Assembly (NCBI GenBank): GCA_937120535.1
Contig: CAKZJX010000118.1
Coordinates: forward strand, 1 to 61,661
Source: an uncultured Anaerolineae bacterium
GTDB taxonomy: Bacteria; Chloroflexota; Anaerolineae; Anaerolineales; Villigracilaceae
Direction of reading: 5' to 3'
Length of the DNA: 61,661 nucleotides
The notes below the pieces were generated by a model that was not told where the DNA came from, made no database searches, and saw only the letters and a list, made by a program, of their open reading frames with translations. Positions 30,864 to 39,722 of this stretch are shown here, one piece after another. A program made the translations under genes and the position numbers. Numbering within the stretch: position 1 is the first letter of the stretch; the number at the start of each line of letters is the position of its first letter.

Positions 30864-33225
30864 CCAGCCAGGCCGCAGCGTAGCACAGTGCGCCTGTGAC
30901 CAGCACAGCTTGAAAGCCAAAGGTAAGGGCCAGCAAGGCAGCCAGAATAGAAGAAATCACTGAAGCAGCGCCATTGGCTGCCCAAACCAGAGGCACGGAG
31001 GAGGAGGCGGATGAAGCCGAAGAAGCGTAGTTTTCGTGTAGCCAACGGAGGCCAGCTGGGAAGGGCAGACCCATCAGGAAGCCCAGCGGGGCTAGTACAG
31101 CCACAGTGATCGCCAGGCGCAGAGCCAGCGGCAAGCCCAGTGTGGTTTGGAATAAGTGTGGCAGGAGCAGGGGCAGCAGGAGCGCCACGATCACTAGGGC
31201 CGGAAGGGTCCAGCGCAGAGAAAGGCGGTGGCTGAGGCGGCTACCCCAGCCGGAGAAGAAGAGCAGGGTGAACAGAACGGCTGTGAAGGCATAGGCCGGG
31301 TTGCCCAAGTAAAGGATGAAGCGCTGGATCAGGGGGATCTCTACCAGCAGGAACGCTAGCCCGATCAGGGAGAAGTACGTCAGGGGACGGGCCGGCGGGG
31401 TGGCCGCACTGGGCCGGCGGAGCCATAGCGGCAGGAGGAGGATGACGCCGGCCAGGATCAGGGCCAAGAGCAACAGGGCCAACACCACGAAGTACCCTGC
31501 TCCCCCAAAGGGTTGCCAGGTCTGACCGAGTTCGGCCCATACCTGGGGGGCTTGCTGCCACTTGAAGTAGTGGCCGAAGAAGGGGTGATTGTCGGTCGGT
31601 GGTTGAACCTGATAAGGGTAGTCGTGGTAGAACCGCTGACGAGGTTGCGTTTCGAGCAGGGAGACGAAGGTTTGGTAGTAGATGGATTGGGGCAGGACGC
31701 TGTAGCGGTTGGTCTCTTCCGGCCGAATGTCAGGCAGATAGATAGGGTCGAAGGCGCAGCGGGCGAGGAAGTCCCGCACCTGGGCAAGTTCTTGATCTGA
31801 GAAGGGGCGATTGCTCACGATGAGGGTTGCCAGTTGGTAGCCGCGAAAGGCGATGATTTGGGCGCGAGGATCGCCTCCGGTGGCTTCTAGAGCGGTTAGC
31901 GCCAGGGCGAAGGCCCGCAGTTCTTCGCTGGGTGGATCTTGGAGCCAGCGCGAGACGACCAATAGGCCATCTGGGCGCAGGCGATGGAGGGCGTCGGTGA
32001 AGGCTTCTACGGTGTATCGGTAGTCTTCGGACAGGCTGTAGGCGCCGGAGCGGATCGGGTGGTAAGACTCGGTCAGGGAGAGCACGATCAGGTCGTAGCG
32101 TTCTGGAGTGCGGCGTAGGTAACTGCGATCGGACTCTAGGATCACCCGCAGGCGCGGATGGCGGTAGAGCGGTTGAGCGGCTTCGACGATCAAGGGATTC
32201 ATTTCTACGGCGATGACGCGCTGTGCTCCGAGAGCCAAGGAGGTGAACACGTCCAGGCCGCCGCGCGGCTCGAGGATCAGCACCTCTGCCGAGGGACGAA
32301 GGCGGTGCGCTAGGGCGAGGGGCAGGTAGTCTGCGAACGAAGGATCGGCGTCTGGGGAGAGGATCTGGCTGAGATTGTCGCCGTCCACGAAGAGGGCGTC
32401 CACCGATGGCAGAGGCGCCAGGTAGCGGAAGCTCAGGCCGGGGAGGGAGTGGATGCTGGTGCTGCGCACGCGATCAACGCGCGAGAAGGCGTTCCAGCGG
32501 CTGAAGATCAGGCGGGCATCAGGGTAGCGCAGAGCGTAGGATAGTCCCTTGTAGGGCGAGAGGCGCAGGTCGAGGAAACGCACGGGGAGGCCTAGAGCAC
32601 GGCCCACCAGCAAAGCCAGCAGGGTGAGGCAAAGCAGGCCAGCCAGGAGGGTCATCCGAGAGGGCCGGCGTAGATCGGTGCTCAGCAGGGCGGCTAGGCC
32701 GGCGAGCAGGCTGCTGAGCAGGACGACGCCTTCGCCGCCTACCACGGAAGGGGTCAGCAAAGCTAGGGCGCCGCCGGTGGCCGAGCCGATCAGGTTGGCG
32801 GCATAGGTTCGGCCGGCTGCTTCGGGGAAGGCGGAGAGCAACCATCCCACGGCCATGCCGCTGATGAAGAACGGCAGCGCCAAAGCTAAGTAATGGATCA
32901 CTAACACAGCGATCTGGCGCCGATCCCAGGCGATGCTGAACGAGTCGAAGGGCAGCCAGTTGGTCAGTAGATATGAGGTCGAGATGGCCAGGCCGGCCAT
33001 CAGAGAGAGCATACCCAAGCGGTGGTGGGGGCGGGAGGTGTGTGTCAGGGTGGGAAAGACGGCCAGGGCCGTGCCGCTGGCGCCGAAGCCGAGCAGGGCA
33101 ATGCTGACGATCAGGAAGGCGAAATGGTAGAACTGAGCAACCGAGAAGAGGCGGCTAAGGTGTAGTTCGAAGGTGAGGGTTGCTGTGGAGAGCAAGAAGA
33201 GAGCAAGGTAGAGGCGACGGGTCAT
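30808..33225 (-). CDS. Membrane-embedded spermidine-synthase-like protein
   Basis: An 805-residue protein with three parts: N-terminal membrane domain with about six helices (1-210), a SAM-binding spermine/spermidine-synthase-like domain (about 290-440; VLILEPRGGLDVFTSLALGA, VIAVEMNPLIVEAA, YDLIVLSLTESYH), and a C-terminal group of six or seven helices (about 570-790). The catalytic aspartates of true polyamine synthases are not obvious. Such fused proteins are widespread and functionally uncharacterised. It is the last gene of the long minus-strand glycan operon: its start overlaps the Mut7-C gene stop by four bases. The start of SpeE domain is uncertain. Confidence 0.85.
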   Translation of the reverse strand: MTRRLYLALFLLSTATLTFELHLSRLFSVAQFYHFAFLIVSIALLGFGASGTALAVFPTLTHTSRPHHRLGMLSLMAGLAISTSYLLTNWLPFDSFSIAWDRRQIAVLVIHYLALALPFFISGMAVGWLLSAFPEAAGRTYAANLIGSATGGALALLTPSVVGGEGVVLLSSLLAGLAALLSTDLRRPSRMTLLAGLLCLTLLALLVGRALGLPVRFLDLRLSPYKGLSYALRYPDARLIFSRWNAFSRVDRVRSTSIHSLPGLSFRYLAPLPSVDALFVDGDNLSQILSPDADPSFADYLPLALAHRLRPSAEVLILEPRGGLDVFTSLALGAQRVIAVEMNPLIVEAAQPLYRHPRLRVILESDRSYLRRTPERYDLIVLSLTESYHPIRSGAYSLSEDYRYTVEAFTDALHRLRPDGLLVVSRWLQDPPSEELRAFALALTALEATGGDPRAQIIAFRGYQLATLIVSNRPFSDQELAQVRDFLARCAFDPIYLPDIRPEETNRYSVLPQSIYYQTFVSLLETQPRQRFYHDYPYQVQPPTDNHPFFGHYFKWQQAPQVWAELGQTWQPFGGAGYFVVLALLLLALILAGVILLLPLWLRRPSAATPPARPLTYFSLIGLAFLLVEIPLIQRFILYLGNPAYAFTAVLFTLLFFSGWGSRLSHRLSLRWTLPALVIVALLLPLLLPHLFQTTLGLPLALRLAITVAVLAPLGFLMGLPFPAGLRWLHENYASSASSASSSVPLVWAANGAASVISSILAALLALTFGFQAVLVTGALCYAAAWLVMESPLPRRPFRSPRPSR

Positions 33226-33926
33226 TCCAAGCCAATATGTCGCATATGCTTGAGCATGCGCTCGTAGTGAGAGCCCTTCCAGTAGACCTGATCGCAGGCC
33301 GGGCAGATGTGGAATTCGTCAAAGTATAGCTTGGTGAGGGGTTCTAAGCGGTGCAAGATGGCCTGTTTGTCAATCGGCTCTAGAGGGTGATTGCAGCACA
33401 GGCAGCGGTGAAAGGGCTTGATCCAGCGTTGGAGCTGATAGCGTTCTACTACTTCGCGCAGTTGTTCTTCAGGGTCCAGGTTGCGCAGCAAATAGCCTCG
33501 GGTGAGATCTCTGTGCATCAGCAGGCGACGGTCGCGGGTGAGCAAGATGCGTCCTTCTTGCAGGCTGATGCGGAGTAGTTCCCGATCGTCGAAGTCGTTG
33601 CGATACAGGCAATCTAGCCCGAGCATGCGCAGATGGGCGGTTAGGCGGCCAAGATGGTTATCGAGGATGAAGCGCGGCTCTTCCTCGTCTACGGATTGAG
33701 CCGCGCCGACCTCGATGCAATCTCCGTCTTGGACCAGGTAATCGAGGGCGATAGGATGTCCGTTGCAGGCAACGTCGCCGATCTCGGTGTGCGGGATGCC
33801 CAACGCCTCGATCAGGTGCTTAACCGATTGTGGCCCCCGAAAGGCGTACTCGAAGTCGCCGTTGCGCCAGTGACGGGGTAACAGCGGCTGCAGGGGAACG
33901 GCAAATCGGAAGCGGGCGATCTTCAT
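33222..33926 (-). CDS. Mut7-C RNase domain protein with ubiquitin-like N-terminus
   Basis: A 234-residue protein. The N-terminal about 80 residues resemble a ThiS/ubiquitin-like fold (FRFAVPLQPLLP then GDCIEVGAA at its end). The Mut7-C domain follows: RFILDNHLGRLTAHLRMLGLDCLYRNDFDD, RILLTRDRRLLM, and two CxxC pairs (CLCC and CPAC) forming a zinc ribbon. Mut7-C domains are PIN-like predicted RNases; the acidic residues (D in FILDNHLG, TRDR) are present. ATG 33926 lies three bases after the neuB stop. Coupling to glycan genes is odd and may only reflect co-transcription. Confidence 0.88.
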   Translation of the reverse strand: MKIARFRFAVPLQPLLPRHWRNGDFEYAFRGPQSVKHLIEALGIPHTEIGDVACNGHPIALDYLVQDGDCIEVGAAQSVDEEEPRFILDNHLGRLTAHLRMLGLDCLYRNDFDDRELLRISLQEGRILLTRDRRLLMHRDLTRGYLLRNLDPEEQLREVVERYQLQRWIKPFHRCLCCNHPLEPIDKQAILHRLEPLTKLYFDEFHICPACDQVYWKGSHYERMLKHMRHIGLE

Positions 33927-33927
33927 T

Positions 33928-34998
33928 TCATGCAGGGCCCAAGTCGGTCCACCGCAATTCTTCGCCATACTTCAGGTCGCGCAGGGCGCGCGTGCCGATC
34001 ACGTTTTGGATTTGATCAGGTTTGATAGCGCCGGGCGCGGCCGGCCTCAGGACGTCGATCATCTCGCGGGTGAGGATCTCGCCGGCCCTGATGTCGCGTG
34101 CAGTGCGCAGGCAGCGGCGTTGTACGATCACCGTCTCGCGCTCGTTCTCGGCGACGAACTTATCGGGCGATCCCAAGGCGCGTTCTAGCAGGCGGGTCTC
34201 CTCGACCATCTTGGCCCAGGTGTCGGGGTTCATGGCAAACTTGTGGTCAGGGCCTTCGCGGTTGTTGTCGTCGGTGAAGTGGCGTTCGATGACGCGGGCG
34301 CCCAGGGCCACTGCGCCCAGGACCGGGGCCAGGGCGTGAGTGTGATCAGAGAGGCCGAGGATCACATCGGGGAACATGGTGGCGTAGGTCTTGAGCACGT
34401 TGAGGTGGAGATGGTTGTAGTTATCGGGGCTGGCCGTGTAGTTAGTGTTGCATTGCATCAACACCAACTGCTTGTTGTAACGGGTGATGGTGTGAACGGC
34501 TTGTTGGACCTCGCCGATGGTGGCAGCGCCAGTGGCTAGGATGACCGGCTTGCCCTTGCGAGCCATGCGCTCGAGAGCTTCGAGCCAATCGATCTCGCCC
34601 GAGCCGATTTTGTAGACTTCGACGTGGGGGTCCAAGAAGTCGATGGCGCCGAAATCGTAGGGAGAGGAGAAATAGTCAATGCCGACCTTCTCACACTCTT
34701 CCTTGAGGACGTAGGTCCACTCAAAGGGGATGGAGGCAGCCTGGTAGACTTCGAAGACGGACTTGCGCCACGAGGCTTGATGGCTGAGCTGGGTGCCTAG
34801 GGCGCGGAAACCGTAGTCGGAGACGATCTTGGGGGCGTCGAAGTTTTGGAATTTGGCGGCGTCGGCGCCGGCCTGTTTCGCCAGGCGGATGAGCAGTTTG
34901 GCGCGCTCGAGGTCGCCATCGTGGTTGGCGGCGATGTCGGCGATAAAGTAGGTGGGATGGTTCAAACCGATGGTGCGCTTGCCAATTTTGATTTCCAT
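33928..34998 (-). CDS. neuB: NeuB-type nonulosonic acid synthase
   Basis: A 356-residue enzyme condensing phosphoenolpyruvate with an N-acyl-hexosamine to give a nine-carbon acid sugar. The TIM barrel contains YFIADIAANHDGDLERAK, AAKFQNFDAPK, FSSPYDFGAIDFL, YKIGSGEIDWL and GLSDHT; the C-terminal SAF/antifreeze-like domain (about 290-350) contains RRCLRTARDIRAGEILTREMI. GGAGGACC is well placed before the start. It sits just after a 272-base A/C-rich leader (see 35000-35271) and downstream of PseB-like and RmlD-like genes. Sialic, legionaminic and pseudaminic acid synthases cannot be separated by eye. Confidence 0.92.
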   Translation of the reverse strand: MEIKIGKRTIGLNHPTYFIADIAANHDGDLERAKLLIRLAKQAGADAAKFQNFDAPKIVSDYGFRALGTQLSHQASWRKSVFEVYQAASIPFEWTYVLKEECEKVGIDYFSSPYDFGAIDFLDPHVEVYKIGSGEIDWLEALERMARKGKPVILATGAATIGEVQQAVHTITRYNKQLVLMQCNTNYTASPDNYNHLHLNVLKTYATMFPDVILGLSDHTHALAPVLGAVALGARVIERHFTDDNNREGPDHKFAMNPDTWAKMVEETRLLERALGSPDKFVAENERETVIVQRRCLRTARDIRAGEILTREMIDVLRPAAPGAIKPDQIQNVIGTRALRDLKYGEELRWTDLGPA

Positions 34999-34999
34999 A

Positions 35000-35271
35000 G
35001 GTCCTCCGGGGTGAAAATGAATCTCGTGCAGCCAGAAATACTTTGGTTTGGATCGGTTGATCTTTTCGTCTTGCGGTGGATTGGCGCTGGTTGGTTTGTC
35101 GTGGTGTGGCCTGGTGGATTTTGGTCTTGTCCAGTTGGCTTAGCTCCCTAGCGGTTGGTTGGATTTGGTTCGGTTCGCCGTGGCTTCGTTCGGTTGGTTT
35201 GGCTGCGTTGTGGTGGATTGGGTTTGGCTCGATTCGCTTTGCCTTGGGCGTGGCCGTGCGGCGGACAGTGC
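35000..35271 (-). promoter_or_regulatory. Uridine-poor, A/C-rich neuB leader
   Basis: The stretch between the RmlD-like gene and neuB. On the plus strand it is built from repeated GGTTGG, GGTTTGG and GGATTTGG words and is nearly free of A: I counted 13 A in the 240 bases 35041-35280. The transcribed RNA is therefore almost devoid of U, so it should be weakly structured. The plus strand has many GG pairs that could form two-layer G-quadruplexes. No gene is supported here; a short minus frame rich in Asn, Pro and Thr is judged compositional. Confidence 0.5.
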
Positions 35272-36195
35272 TCAGCCGGCCTGTGCATAATTGCGCAATT
35301 TTTGTGGATATCCATCGAGAAGCTGTTGATAGAACAGGTCAAGGCCTTCGGGAAAGCTGGGGAAAGGATGGCCGAGGGCGGTGGATAGTTTGTGTACAGA
35401 GAGGTACAAGTTATGGGCGCGCCGGGCGATCAACGACGAGGCATGGATGGATTTGGGTGTGATGATGTTTTCGTCCAGGCCGAATTTGCGGGCGATCTCC
35501 ACCCCGAACTGATATTTGGTCATCGGTTGGGGGCCTACGGCGTGGTATAGTCCGTGTAGACCTTTTTCGAGCATTTCTAGCAGCAGGGCAGAGAGGTGGG
35601 CGACGTGCATCGGGCAGAAGATCACGTCGGTGTAGCCGCTCATGGACTTGTGGGTGGTCAGGTTATTGAAGAAGAACTCGGCCAACGAGCGCCGGCCGGT
35701 GAGCGACCAGCCATAAAAGTTGACTCGGACGACGATGGCTTGGGGATATTCAGCCAGGATGCCGCGCTCGGCGTCCAGTTTGGTCTGGGCGTATACGCTA
35801 AGGGGGTTGGGAGGATCCTCTTCGGTGTAGGCGCCGGATTTGTCGCCGTCGAAGACGGCATCGGTCGAGATCTGAACGATGGGGATGCCGCGCCGGCGAC
35901 AGGCGCGGGCGAAGGCGACCGGCAGGTCTACGTTGAGGCGGCGCGCCAGGTCGGGGTTTGCCTCGCAGGCCTCGAGGTCCGCCAGCGCAGCGCAGTGGAT
36001 CAGCCAATCGGGCCGCGAGCGCTCGAGGACGGCCTCCACCGCTCCTTCATCCAACAGATCGGCCTGGATAGTCGCAAAGGGCGGAGCTTTTAGGCGGCTC
36101 CGATCCACACCGATCACCTCATGGGAGGTCATGGCGTGTAGGGCTAGATTCAGGCCGAGCAGGCCGCTGGAGCCGGTGATCAGCAGACGAGCCAT
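35272..36195 (-). CDS. RmlD-like NAD(P)-dependent sugar reductase
   Basis: A 307-residue extended SDR protein. It has the Rossmann motif LLITGSSGLLGLNLAL, the LIHCAALADLEACE segment, QISTDAVFDGDKSGAY with the catalytic Thr/Ser, and the YAQTKLDAE form of the YxxxK pair. It resembles dTDP-4-dehydrorhamnose reductase, but no rmlA/B/C genes are present, so the true substrate is probably a 4-keto sugar produced by the PseB-like dehydratase encoded immediately upstream. The gap to neuB downstream is unusually long and compositional (see 35000-35271). Confidence 0.85.
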   Translation of the reverse strand: MARLLITGSSGLLGLNLALHAMTSHEVIGVDRSRLKAPPFATIQADLLDEGAVEAVLERSRPDWLIHCAALADLEACEANPDLARRLNVDLPVAFARACRRRGIPIVQISTDAVFDGDKSGAYTEEDPPNPLSVYAQTKLDAERGILAEYPQAIVVRVNFYGWSLTGRRSLAEFFFNNLTTHKSMSGYTDVIFCPMHVAHLSALLLEMLEKGLHGLYHAVGPQPMTKYQFGVEIARKFGLDENIITPKSIHASSLIARRAHNLYLSVHKLSTALGHPFPSFPEGLDLFYQQLLDGYPQKLRNYAQAG

Positions 36196-36216
36196 AGGTT
36201 GCCGCAGGCGTGTGGG

Positions 36217-37227
36217 TTACTCTTCCAGTTTACCCTGTTTGTACAATTCTTCAAATGGTGCGATATAGCGCTGAATGCTGTTTTCGTCTAGCCAGCGGGT
36301 GTTGGTGTCGGAGGAGTAGCGGAAGCCGTGATCGAGCAGTTTGCCTCTATTTTGCCATTGGTAGCCGAACCAGAAGGCTTCGGCGGGTTGGATGACGAAC
36401 ATGTCCTCTAATTCTACCGCGTGGCGGGCTTCGTCTTCAGAGATCAGCACTTCGTGTAGTTTCTCGCCAGGGCGGATGCCGATGATTTCAATTCGGGCGT
36501 CGGGGGCGATCACGCGGGCCAGGTCAATCACCTTCATGCTGGGGATTTTGGGGACAAAGACCTCACCGCCCTCCATCTGTTCGATGCAGCGGATGACGAA
36601 GCGCACGCCTTCTTCGAGGGAGAGCCAGAAGCGCGTCATGCGTTCGTCGGTCAAGGTCAGGACACCGCTTTGGCGTTGTTTGAGGAAGATCGGTACCACC
36701 GAGCCGCGCGAGCCAACCACGTTGCCATAGCGGACACAGGCGTAGCGGGTGGCGGTGCTGGCGGCGTAGGCGTTGCTCTGGATGGTCAGCTTTTCGGCCA
36801 CCAGTTTGGTGGCGCCGTAGAGGTTGACCGGGTTAACGGCTTTGTCGGTGCTGATAGTCATCACTTTTTTGACGCCGGCATCCAGGGCGGCTTCTAGGAC
36901 GTTGCTGGTGCCAATGATGTTGGTCTTGACGGCTTCCATCGGGTTGTATTCGCAGGCCGGCACTTGCTTGAGCGCTGCGGCGTGGACCACGATGTCGACG
37001 CCGTGCATGGCGCGGATCAGCCGATCGCGATCGCGCACATCGCCGATAAAGTAGCGCAGGTTGGGCTGGTTGAAGCCCATGGTGCGCATTTCGTGTTGCT
37101 TCAGCTCATCGCGGCTAAGGATGATGATCTTTTTGGGTTTTTTCTCGGCCAGGAGGATCTCGGTGAATTTCTTGCCGAATGATCCGGTACCGCCGGTGAT
37201 CAAGATAACTTGGTCGGTCCAGTCCAT
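36217..37227 (-). CDS. pseB: UDP-GlcNAc 4,6-dehydratase (PseB/FlaA1-like)
   Basis: A 336-residue SDR dehydratase. ILITGGTGSFGKKFTEILL binds NAD(P); ISTDKAVNPVNLYGATK contains the catalytic Thr/Asp/Lys and the YxxxK site; VRYGNVVGSRGSVVP and IRPGEKLHEVLIS are hallmark segments of the PseB/CapE family. PseB forms UDP-4-keto-6-deoxy-AltNAc-type sugars for pseudaminic acid or related 6-deoxy amino sugars. GGAG precedes ATG 37227 by about 9 bases; the longer reading adds five residues. With neuB two genes downstream, a nonulosonic-acid pathway is plausible, but the aminotransferase, acetyltransferase and UDP-hydrolase (PseC/H/G) are not adjacent. Confidence 0.9.
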   Translation of the reverse strand: MDWTDQVILITGGTGSFGKKFTEILLAEKKPKKIIILSRDELKQHEMRTMGFNQPNLRYFIGDVRDRDRLIRAMHGVDIVVHAAALKQVPACEYNPMEAVKTNIIGTSNVLEAALDAGVKKVMTISTDKAVNPVNLYGATKLVAEKLTIQSNAYAASTATRYACVRYGNVVGSRGSVVPIFLKQRQSGVLTLTDERMTRFWLSLEEGVRFVIRCIEQMEGGEVFVPKIPSMKVIDLARVIAPDARIEIIGIRPGEKLHEVLISEDEARHAVELEDMFVIQPAEAFWFGYQWQNRGKLLDHGFRYSSDTNTRWLDENSIQRYIAPFEELYKQGKLEE

Positions 37228-37248
37228 GAGGTTGCTCCACAACGAGGA

Positions 37249-38091
37249 TTAGAGGGCGCCTGGCTTTGGCGGTTTGCGAAACACCAACAACGGGTATTGG
37301 CCGTGGGTGCCGAAGAAGTGGGGAAAGCGCTCTTCGAGCCAGAATATCAGGCGCAGGAAGGCTTTGCCGAAGGGAGGATGAACGAAGTTGCGCAGGAAGG
37401 GAGTGCTCAGGCTGCGCCAGGAATAGACGGTGAACTCCATCAGACCGTTGAGATCGCGTCGCAGGCTGGCAGGGGTGATCTTGGCGACGAAGGTGCCATC
37501 CGGTTGGCGATCGGCCGGCCGGATCTTTTTTCGTTTTGGGCCGCGACCGGCCAGGAGGCGGGCCAGCCGGATCAACGGCTCTGTCAGGCGCATGAGCAGC
37601 GGGTCTTGCCAGCCGTTGACCACCACCATGGTGCGGCCGGGCTTGAGCACGCGATGCAGTTCCTGATAGGCGCGGCGGTGCTCGCTTGAGGGCAGGTGAT
37701 GGATGGTGTGTAGGGAGACCACGGCGTCGAAGGCGTCGTTGCCGAAGGGCAGGTTGGCCACGTCGGCCACCACGTACAGGCCGCGATCGCCGAGCCGTTG
37801 GCGGGCTTCGCGCAGGGCGGTGATCGAGATGTCGGCACACACGCGGCGACGGTAGCCCTCGGAATAGGAGAGGTATTCCGGGTATTGGACCGGCCCGGAG
37901 CCGGCATCCAGGAACAGGTCGCCGCTAGGGGCGATGTGGCGCGTCACGCGCAGATGACAGCGGTGGATGTATTCACGCGAGACCGGCCGCAGGTCTTCGT
38001 AGCGGGCGTTCTGGTAGATGCCTTCGCCGATCTGCGACCAGCCGATGCGATCATAGAATTCGCGCACTTGTTGTTTGGTGTTTTCGTCCAT
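37249..38091 (-). CDS. Class I SAM-dependent methyltransferase
   Basis: A 280-residue methyltransferase. The N-terminal ENTKQQVREFYDRIGW is typical of ubiE/methyltransf_11-like starts; motif I is LFLDAGSGPVQYPEYL, then VCADISITALREAR and SLHTIHHLPSSEHRRAYQEL, with LKPGRTMVVVNG as the post-motif strand. The C-terminal about 90 residues (FVAKITPASLRRDL onward) form an extra segment. ATG 38091 is chosen; the longer reading runs into the adjoining gene. It lies between the capsule-type glycosyltransferase and the PseB gene and probably methylates a sugar of the exported glycan. The acceptor is unknown. Confidence 0.85.
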   Translation of the reverse strand: MDENTKQQVREFYDRIGWSQIGEGIYQNARYEDLRPVSREYIHRCHLRVTRHIAPSGDLFLDAGSGPVQYPEYLSYSEGYRRRVCADISITALREARQRLGDRGLYVVADVANLPFGNDAFDAVVSLHTIHHLPSSEHRRAYQELHRVLKPGRTMVVVNGWQDPLLMRLTEPLIRLARLLAGRGPKRKKIRPADRQPDGTFVAKITPASLRRDLNGLMEFTVYSWRSLSTPFLRNFVHPPFGKAFLRLIFWLEERFPHFFGTHGQYPLLVFRKPPKPGAL

Positions 38092-38104
38092 CGGGGTGAG
38101 TGGC

Positions 38105-39718
38105 CTAATCGTTCCAGGTGAACGGTTCGCCGACCAGGAAGCGGAAAGTGTCGCCGAAGAGGGTTTGACCTTCGGGGCTGAGCACGCGATCGAGGGGCCA
38201 AACGTTGAGGTCATCCCAGAAGTTCATCAGGCGCCAGGGAAAGGGACGCGGGTATTCAAAGAAGAAGCGATAGGCGTAGTTCCAGGCCTGGGCGATCTGG
38301 GCTTCGCTCAGGCGATGGGCGGGGAGGTTGGTCAGGAGGCGCTCCAACAGGGTGAAGTATTCGTCCCACGAGTTGGGGTCGAAGGTGAAGCCGCGGCCGC
38401 GGTAGTGGGTCTTGCCGCAGACGATGACCGGCACGCCGTTCATGGCCGTTTCGAGGCCGACCGTGGTGGTGTAGGCCAGGCCGAGGTCGGCGATCTCGAT
38501 CAAGTCGTAGGTGTTGATCGGGTCGGCGGCACGGATAAGGTGGATGTGCTCGGGGAGGGCGGGCAAGGCCTGGCGCACCACCTGCTCCATGGATTTGGCC
38601 TTGGGAACCAAGGTTTCTCCAGGATGGACACGGATCACGAGCTGGACCTCGGGGCGGTCGGCGAAGAAGCGGACGGTGCGCGTGATCCAATCGGTCATGG
38701 AATCGGCGAAGATGTTGCGTCCTAGGGTGAGGCTATCGCCCAGGACGTTGGCCGCCAGCATGACCACGGGCCGGCCATCCAAGCCCAGGGCACGGCGCGT
38801 GGCTTCGGCCCCCTGGGCAGAGATGTATTGCCACAGGCGTTTGGATTTGCCCCAGACGCGCGCTCCACGGCGGGCGTTTTCCAGGTCGGCCAGGCGGTGG
38901 TACATGGCTTCGGTCATTGGCAGGTGACTGCGTGTGGCTACCAGATAGTCGGTGTCTTGCTGCATGATGGAGGAGTTGTGAGCGAGCCAGATCTGTTCAC
39001 GCTGGTCGTTGAATTCATACGTCACGGTGGGAAGATTGAGGAAGCGCGCAGTGCGGAAGACGGCGCCCATCTCCAGGATCAGGCCGTTGGGGATCAGGAC
39101 GACGTCGGGGGGGCGATCTTGCAGGTAGGCCAGCAATGCCTGCGCGGCTCGGGTGTTGCGTTCGAGGCGAAGATGGTAGAGGGCGCGATCTTCGGAGGGG
39201 CCCTCCAGGTCTACCTCTTCGCGCATGAGGGTGTATTGGGTGTCCCATAGGGAGATTTGTTCCACCGCTCGTTGTAGGTCGGCCGGAAGGCCAGCGGCCG
39301 GCCGAAGGTCCAACAGAGAGAGGTGTTTGACCAGAGTGGAGAGGGGGGCCAGAGCATGGCGGGTGTGCAGCAGGCGACGGCGCTGGGTGAGCCGGTCGGT
39401 TTTCTTGTGCCATTCGGCGTAGGGAAGGGTGATCAGGGTGACGCGATGCCCCAAGGCGGCCAGGGCCAGGCTGATGACGGCAGATTGTTCGATCCAGTAG
39501 TGGAGGGTGGAGAAGAAGAGCACACGCTTGCCAGGCGGCGCTGAGCGGGCGAAGGGCGCAACAACTTGGACCAGATCGGGCAGGGCTTTTTCGAGCCGAT
39601 GCAAGTTGTAGCGATCTTTGCCGGCCCGGTTGCGCGCCGCAGGGCGCAAGCGATATTCTAGATCGGCCAAGAAGGGCATTTCACAGAGAAGGTGGCGGAG
39701 CAGGGACGACTTAGCCAT
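38105..39718 (-). CDS. Capsule-polysaccharide-type glycosyltransferase
   Basis: A 537-residue soluble protein with a two-domain GT-B look. The C-terminal half contains VVMLAANVLGDSLTLGR, RPEVQLVIRVHPGET and the donor-site-like DLGLAYTTTVGLETAMNGVPVIVCGKTHYRGRGF, the pattern of capsule polysaccharide biosynthesis proteins (KpsC/KpsS/LipB-like and CDP-glycerol-transferase-like groups). The start at 39718 is used because an in-frame extension reads backward through the Wzt C-terminus. It follows the ABC exporter genes, so it may extend or cap the exported chain. Sugar specificity cannot be given. Confidence 0.8.
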   Translation of the reverse strand: MAKSSLLRHLLCEMPFLADLEYRLRPAARNRAGKDRYNLHRLEKALPDLVQVVAPFARSAPPGKRVLFFSTLHYWIEQSAVISLALAALGHRVTLITLPYAEWHKKTDRLTQRRRLLHTRHALAPLSTLVKHLSLLDLRPAAGLPADLQRAVEQISLWDTQYTLMREEVDLEGPSEDRALYHLRLERNTRAAQALLAYLQDRPPDVVLIPNGLILEMGAVFRTARFLNLPTVTYEFNDQREQIWLAHNSSIMQQDTDYLVATRSHLPMTEAMYHRLADLENARRGARVWGKSKRLWQYISAQGAEATRRALGLDGRPVVMLAANVLGDSLTLGRNIFADSMTDWITRTVRFFADRPEVQLVIRVHPGETLVPKAKSMEQVVRQALPALPEHIHLIRAADPINTYDLIEIADLGLAYTTTVGLETAMNGVPVIVCGKTHYRGRGFTFDPNSWDEYFTLLERLLTNLPAHRLSEAQIAQAWNYAYRFFFEYPRPFPWRLMNFWDDLNVWPLDRVLSPEGQTLFGDTFRFLVGEPFTWND

Positions 39719-39722
39719 GGGG

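Noticed and set aside
35148-35342. Minus-strand frame rich in Asn, Pro, Thr in the neuB leader
   Set aside because: The amino acid bias follows directly from the A/C-rich composition; no start signal or homology.
36195-36217. rmlABCD rhamnose operon suggested by the RmlD-like gene
   Set aside because: No rmlA, rmlB or rmlC genes are present; the neighbour is a PseB-like dehydratase.
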